Shown: positions 5,943 through 7,155 of the stretch, in pieces
Numbering within the stretch: position 1 is the stretch's first letter
Layout of the letters: each line of letters begins with the position of its first letter
DNA from: Chloroflexi bacterium UBA4733
GTDB taxonomy: Bacteria; Chloroflexota; UBA4733
Length of the DNA stretch: 7,155 bases
Direction of reading: 5' to 3'
Assembly (NCBI GenBank): GCA_002404055.1
Contig: DHIZ01000372.1
Span: forward strand, 35,895-43,049
Translations under genes and position numbers: made by a program
The notes under the pieces: generated by a model
Databases searched by the model: none
Told to the model about the DNA's origin: nothing
Seen by the model: the letters and a program-made list of their open reading frames with translations, nothing else

Positions 5943-6758
5943 ATGCCGCGCAAGATACTGGTGGTCGAGGACGACCGCAAGACTGTCGACATTATCCGGC
6001 TCTACCTGCAGCGGGAACGCTATCACGTGCTCGTCGCCGCCAACGGCCGCGAGGCGCTGGAACTGGCACGCAGCCGCCAGCCTGACCTGATATTGCTGGA
6101 TCTGATGCTGCCCCAGGTTGCTGGGCTCGATGTCTGCCGCATCCTGCGCGCCGAATCGAAGGTGCCGATAATCATGCTCACAGCGAAAACGACCGAGGAA
6201 GATAAGCTGTTGGGGCTCGATCTTGGCGCCGACGACTATATCGTCAAGCCCTTCAGCCCCCGCGAGCTGGTGGCGCGCGTGCGCGTGCTGCTGCGCCGGC
6301 TGGCGACATCAACCGAGTTGCACGACCCCTCGCAGATTCAGGCGATGGTAAAGAAACTGGCGCAAGCGACGGGTCAGCGCATCATCTTCGTTGATCAGAG
6401 CCACCACGTCATCGGCGACTCTGATGGCACGCTGCTCGGACAATTGCTGCCGGAGCGCGATGTGCGAATCAATGGAGCCGCGCTGCTAGCCGGGTTGCTC
6501 GGCATCGTCCTCACGATTCTGCTCTCGGCGCGCATCCTGCGACCGGTGCGCGCCTTGACCCGCGCAGCCCAGCAGATGCAGCGGGGCGACCTCAGTCAAC
6601 GGGTGCCGGTACGCAGCAAGGACGAGTTCGGTGACCTCGCGCACGCCTTCAACGCCATGGCGGATAGTCTGGCGCACTCGGAGCAACTGCGGCGTGTCCG
6701 TCCCACTAATAGCGGATACGCCAGTAGTGTATCCGCTATGTGCGCAAGGGTGCGTTAA
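5943..6758 (+). pseudogene. Chimeric two-component gene: OmpR-type receiver fused to a histidine kinase sensor-TM-HAMP fragment
   Basis: Starting at ATG 5943 (MPRKILVVEDD), 271 residues. Residues 1-120 are a complete receiver: acidic pair D10/D11, phospho-acceptor D53 in LLDLMLP, T80 and K102 in VKPFSPREL. An OmpR-type winged-helix domain should follow, but about 125-175 instead reads like the extracytoplasmic part of a sensor kinase (VKKLAQATGQRIIFVD, VIGDSDGTLLGQ). Next come one membrane helix (about 177-198) and a HAMP domain (LRPVRALTRAAQQMQRGDLS, SKDEFGDLAHAFNAMADSL). The similarity ends at HSEQLRR (245-251), just where the histidine-bearing domain should start, and about 20 unrelated residues finish the frame. 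The DNA-binding domain, first membrane helix and kinase core are all missing. One helix would put receiver and HAMP on opposite membrane faces, so a deletion-fused remnant is more likely than a working protein. An upstream GTG (5856) adds an unconvincing leader. Confidence 0.85.
6709..6739. repeat. 11-bp perfect inverted repeat at the point where the kinase is broken
   Basis: ATAGCGGATAC (6709-6719) and GTATCCGCTAT (6729-6739) are exact reverse complements with a 9-bp spacer. CAC (6704-6706) and GTG (6740-6742) extend the pairing past a 2-nt bulge. The repeat begins only a few bases after kinase similarity ends (about 6695). It could be a small palindromic mobile element, an insertion-sequence end left by excision, or a protein-binding site. 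There is no T run for a normal terminator. Confidence 0.7.
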
Positions 6759-6769
6759 TTCGTAGGTGA

Positions 6770-6790
6770 GGGACAGGGCGGCGACTGCGG
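6770..6790 (+). repeat. Direct repeat, copy 1 (with second block at 6807-6823)
   Basis: The 21 bp here match 6931-6951 with a single mismatch (G at 6777 versus A at 6938). A second block CCGCCAAGCGACGAGGG (6807-6823) matches copy 2 with one gap. Between the two blocks this copy carries the 12-bp palindrome GAGGGCGCCCTC (6796-6807). Confidence 0.75.
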
Positions 6791-6861
6791 GCCCAGAGGG
6801 CGCCCTCCGCCAAGCGACGAGGGCGCCTGCTGGCGCACCCCACCCGCGCGCTCCGCTTGCC

Positions 6862-6887
6862 GGCCCTCCCCCTGACGGGAGAGGGCC
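6862..6887. repeat. Hairpin in the repeat region
   Basis: GGCCCTC (6862-6868) pairs with GAGGGCC (6881-6887). Beyond a mismatch, inner C and G runs add about three more pairs around a short CTGAC-like loop. It resembles CCCTC...GAGGG palindromes found as dispersed intergenic repeats in GC-rich genomes. It lacks a terminator T run. Confidence 0.5.
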
Positions 6888-6912
6888 TCGGTGCAACCGC
6901 CAGGCCGGCTGC

Positions 6913-7155
6913 CTACGGGGACGCACGGCGGGGACAGAGCGGCGACTGCGGTCTGCCGCCAACGACGAGGGGCACTGCGGTGCCGTGCGGAGTGCTGCGG
7001 CAACGGCCGCCTGCGGCGCGCCGACGCCGAAGGCGGCCGTCGCCAGGGGTTCCGGGCGGGGCGGGAACGACCGCAGGGAGGGGGCGCTCGTCGGCCTTTC
7101 CCTCCGGGCGGGGGGCCGTGGCGGGATCGAACAGCTCGGCGCAGAAGTCCTGCGC
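6913..7155 (-). CDS. Doubtful open frame at the right edge, partial (start outside the window)
   Basis: On the minus strand a frame is open from the right edge to TAG at 6913-6915 (80 codons). Its first ~20 residues (AQDFCAELFDPATAPRPEGK) look protein-like, so a gene could end shortly inside the right edge. The rest runs through the repeats and becomes arginine-rich, as expected of non-coding GC-rich DNA. I recognise no family. Confidence 0.15.
   Translation of the reverse strand, partial: AQDFCAELFDPATAPRPEGKADERPLPAVVPAPPGTPGDGRLRRRRAAGGRCRSTPHGTAVPLVVGGRPQSPLCPRRASP
6931..6951 (+). repeat. Direct repeat, copy 2 (with second block at 6956-6972)
   Basis: This copy is 20/21 identical to 6770-6790 and lies 161 bp away. 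Its second block, CCGCCAACGACGAGGGG (6956-6972), is separated from the first by only 4 nt, against 16 nt in copy 1. The 12-nt difference equals the length of the palindrome present only in copy 1. Confidence 0.75.
7003..7040. repeat. 10-bp inverted repeat enclosing a 10-bp palindrome
   Basis: ACGGCCGCCT (7003-7012) and AGGCGGCCGT (7031-7040) are exact reverse complements. Between them lies CGGCGCGCCG (7014-7023), itself palindromic. At this GC content some self-complementarity is expected, so its function is uncertain. Confidence 0.5.

Larger units (their letters stand above)
6759..7155. repeat. GC-rich, repeat- and hairpin-rich region without a convincing gene
   Basis: This stretch reaches about 80% GC and contains clustered palindromes and a degenerate direct repeat, listed separately. 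Frames are long only because stops are rare at this GC content. It looks like an intergenic repeat family, possibly REP/MITE-like. Confidence 0.55.

Noticed and set aside
6759..7155. CRISPR array or tRNA/rRNA gene in the repeat-rich right end
   Set aside because: There are only two imperfect repeat copies with no regular spacers, and no cloverleaf or rRNA-like sequence that I can recognise.

Overview
The window looks like a decayed accessory or defence region of a moderately GC-rich bacterium. A Chloroflexota-type host would fit the Ala/Thr-rich lipoprotein solute-binding protein and the DUF433/DUF5615 toxin-antitoxin pair, but this is only a weak inference. Composition changes along the window. 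The left ~2.1 kb is visibly less GC-rich (about 55% in the first 60 bases) than the middle (about 62% at 2881-2940), and the right end is extremely GC-rich (about 80% at 6781-6840).

Left part (1-2072, all minus strand): a type II-like restriction-modification cassette. A C5-cytosine methyltransferase (GTG at 1956) is cut by an in-frame amber codon at 916-918. Its missing motif X and C-terminus continue in the same frame as far as 703. Overlapping that end is a restriction-endonuclease-like gene with a PD-(D/E)XK signature, which stays open to the left edge of the window. Next (2073-3161, minus) comes the front two thirds of a type I methyltransferase subunit, HsdM. It stops abruptly in the middle of a conserved block, and the lower-GC cassette begins there, so the cassette may have inserted into or replaced part of an older type I system.

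Middle (3244-4013, plus): a tight toxin-antitoxin operon divergent from hsdM. The antitoxin has a ribbon-helix-helix-like N-terminus and a DUF433 domain, and the toxin is a DUF5615/PIN-like protein; the genes overlap by 4 bp. A strong hairpin (4112-4137) separates this operon from a convergent lipoprotein ABC-type solute-binding protein (4146-5663, minus). That protein has an ~80-residue Ala/Thr/Ser tether and no permease genes next to it.

Right part (5943-7155): a chimeric two-component gene. An intact OmpR-type receiver runs in frame into the sensor segment, single membrane helix and HAMP domain of a histidine kinase, and the gene then breaks exactly where the phospho-accepting histidine domain should begin. 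An 11-bp perfect inverted repeat sits at that break. The last ~400 bases are non-coding-looking, GC-rich repeats and hairpins, with only a doubtful open frame at the right edge.

Overall, three of the seven main genes are visibly interrupted (methyltransferase, hsdM, two-component gene), next to an apparently intact addiction module. I see no convincing wholly new system. The best leads are the amber-interrupted methyltransferase paired with a restriction-enzyme gene, the possible nesting of one R-M system in another, and the receiver-HAMP chimera.
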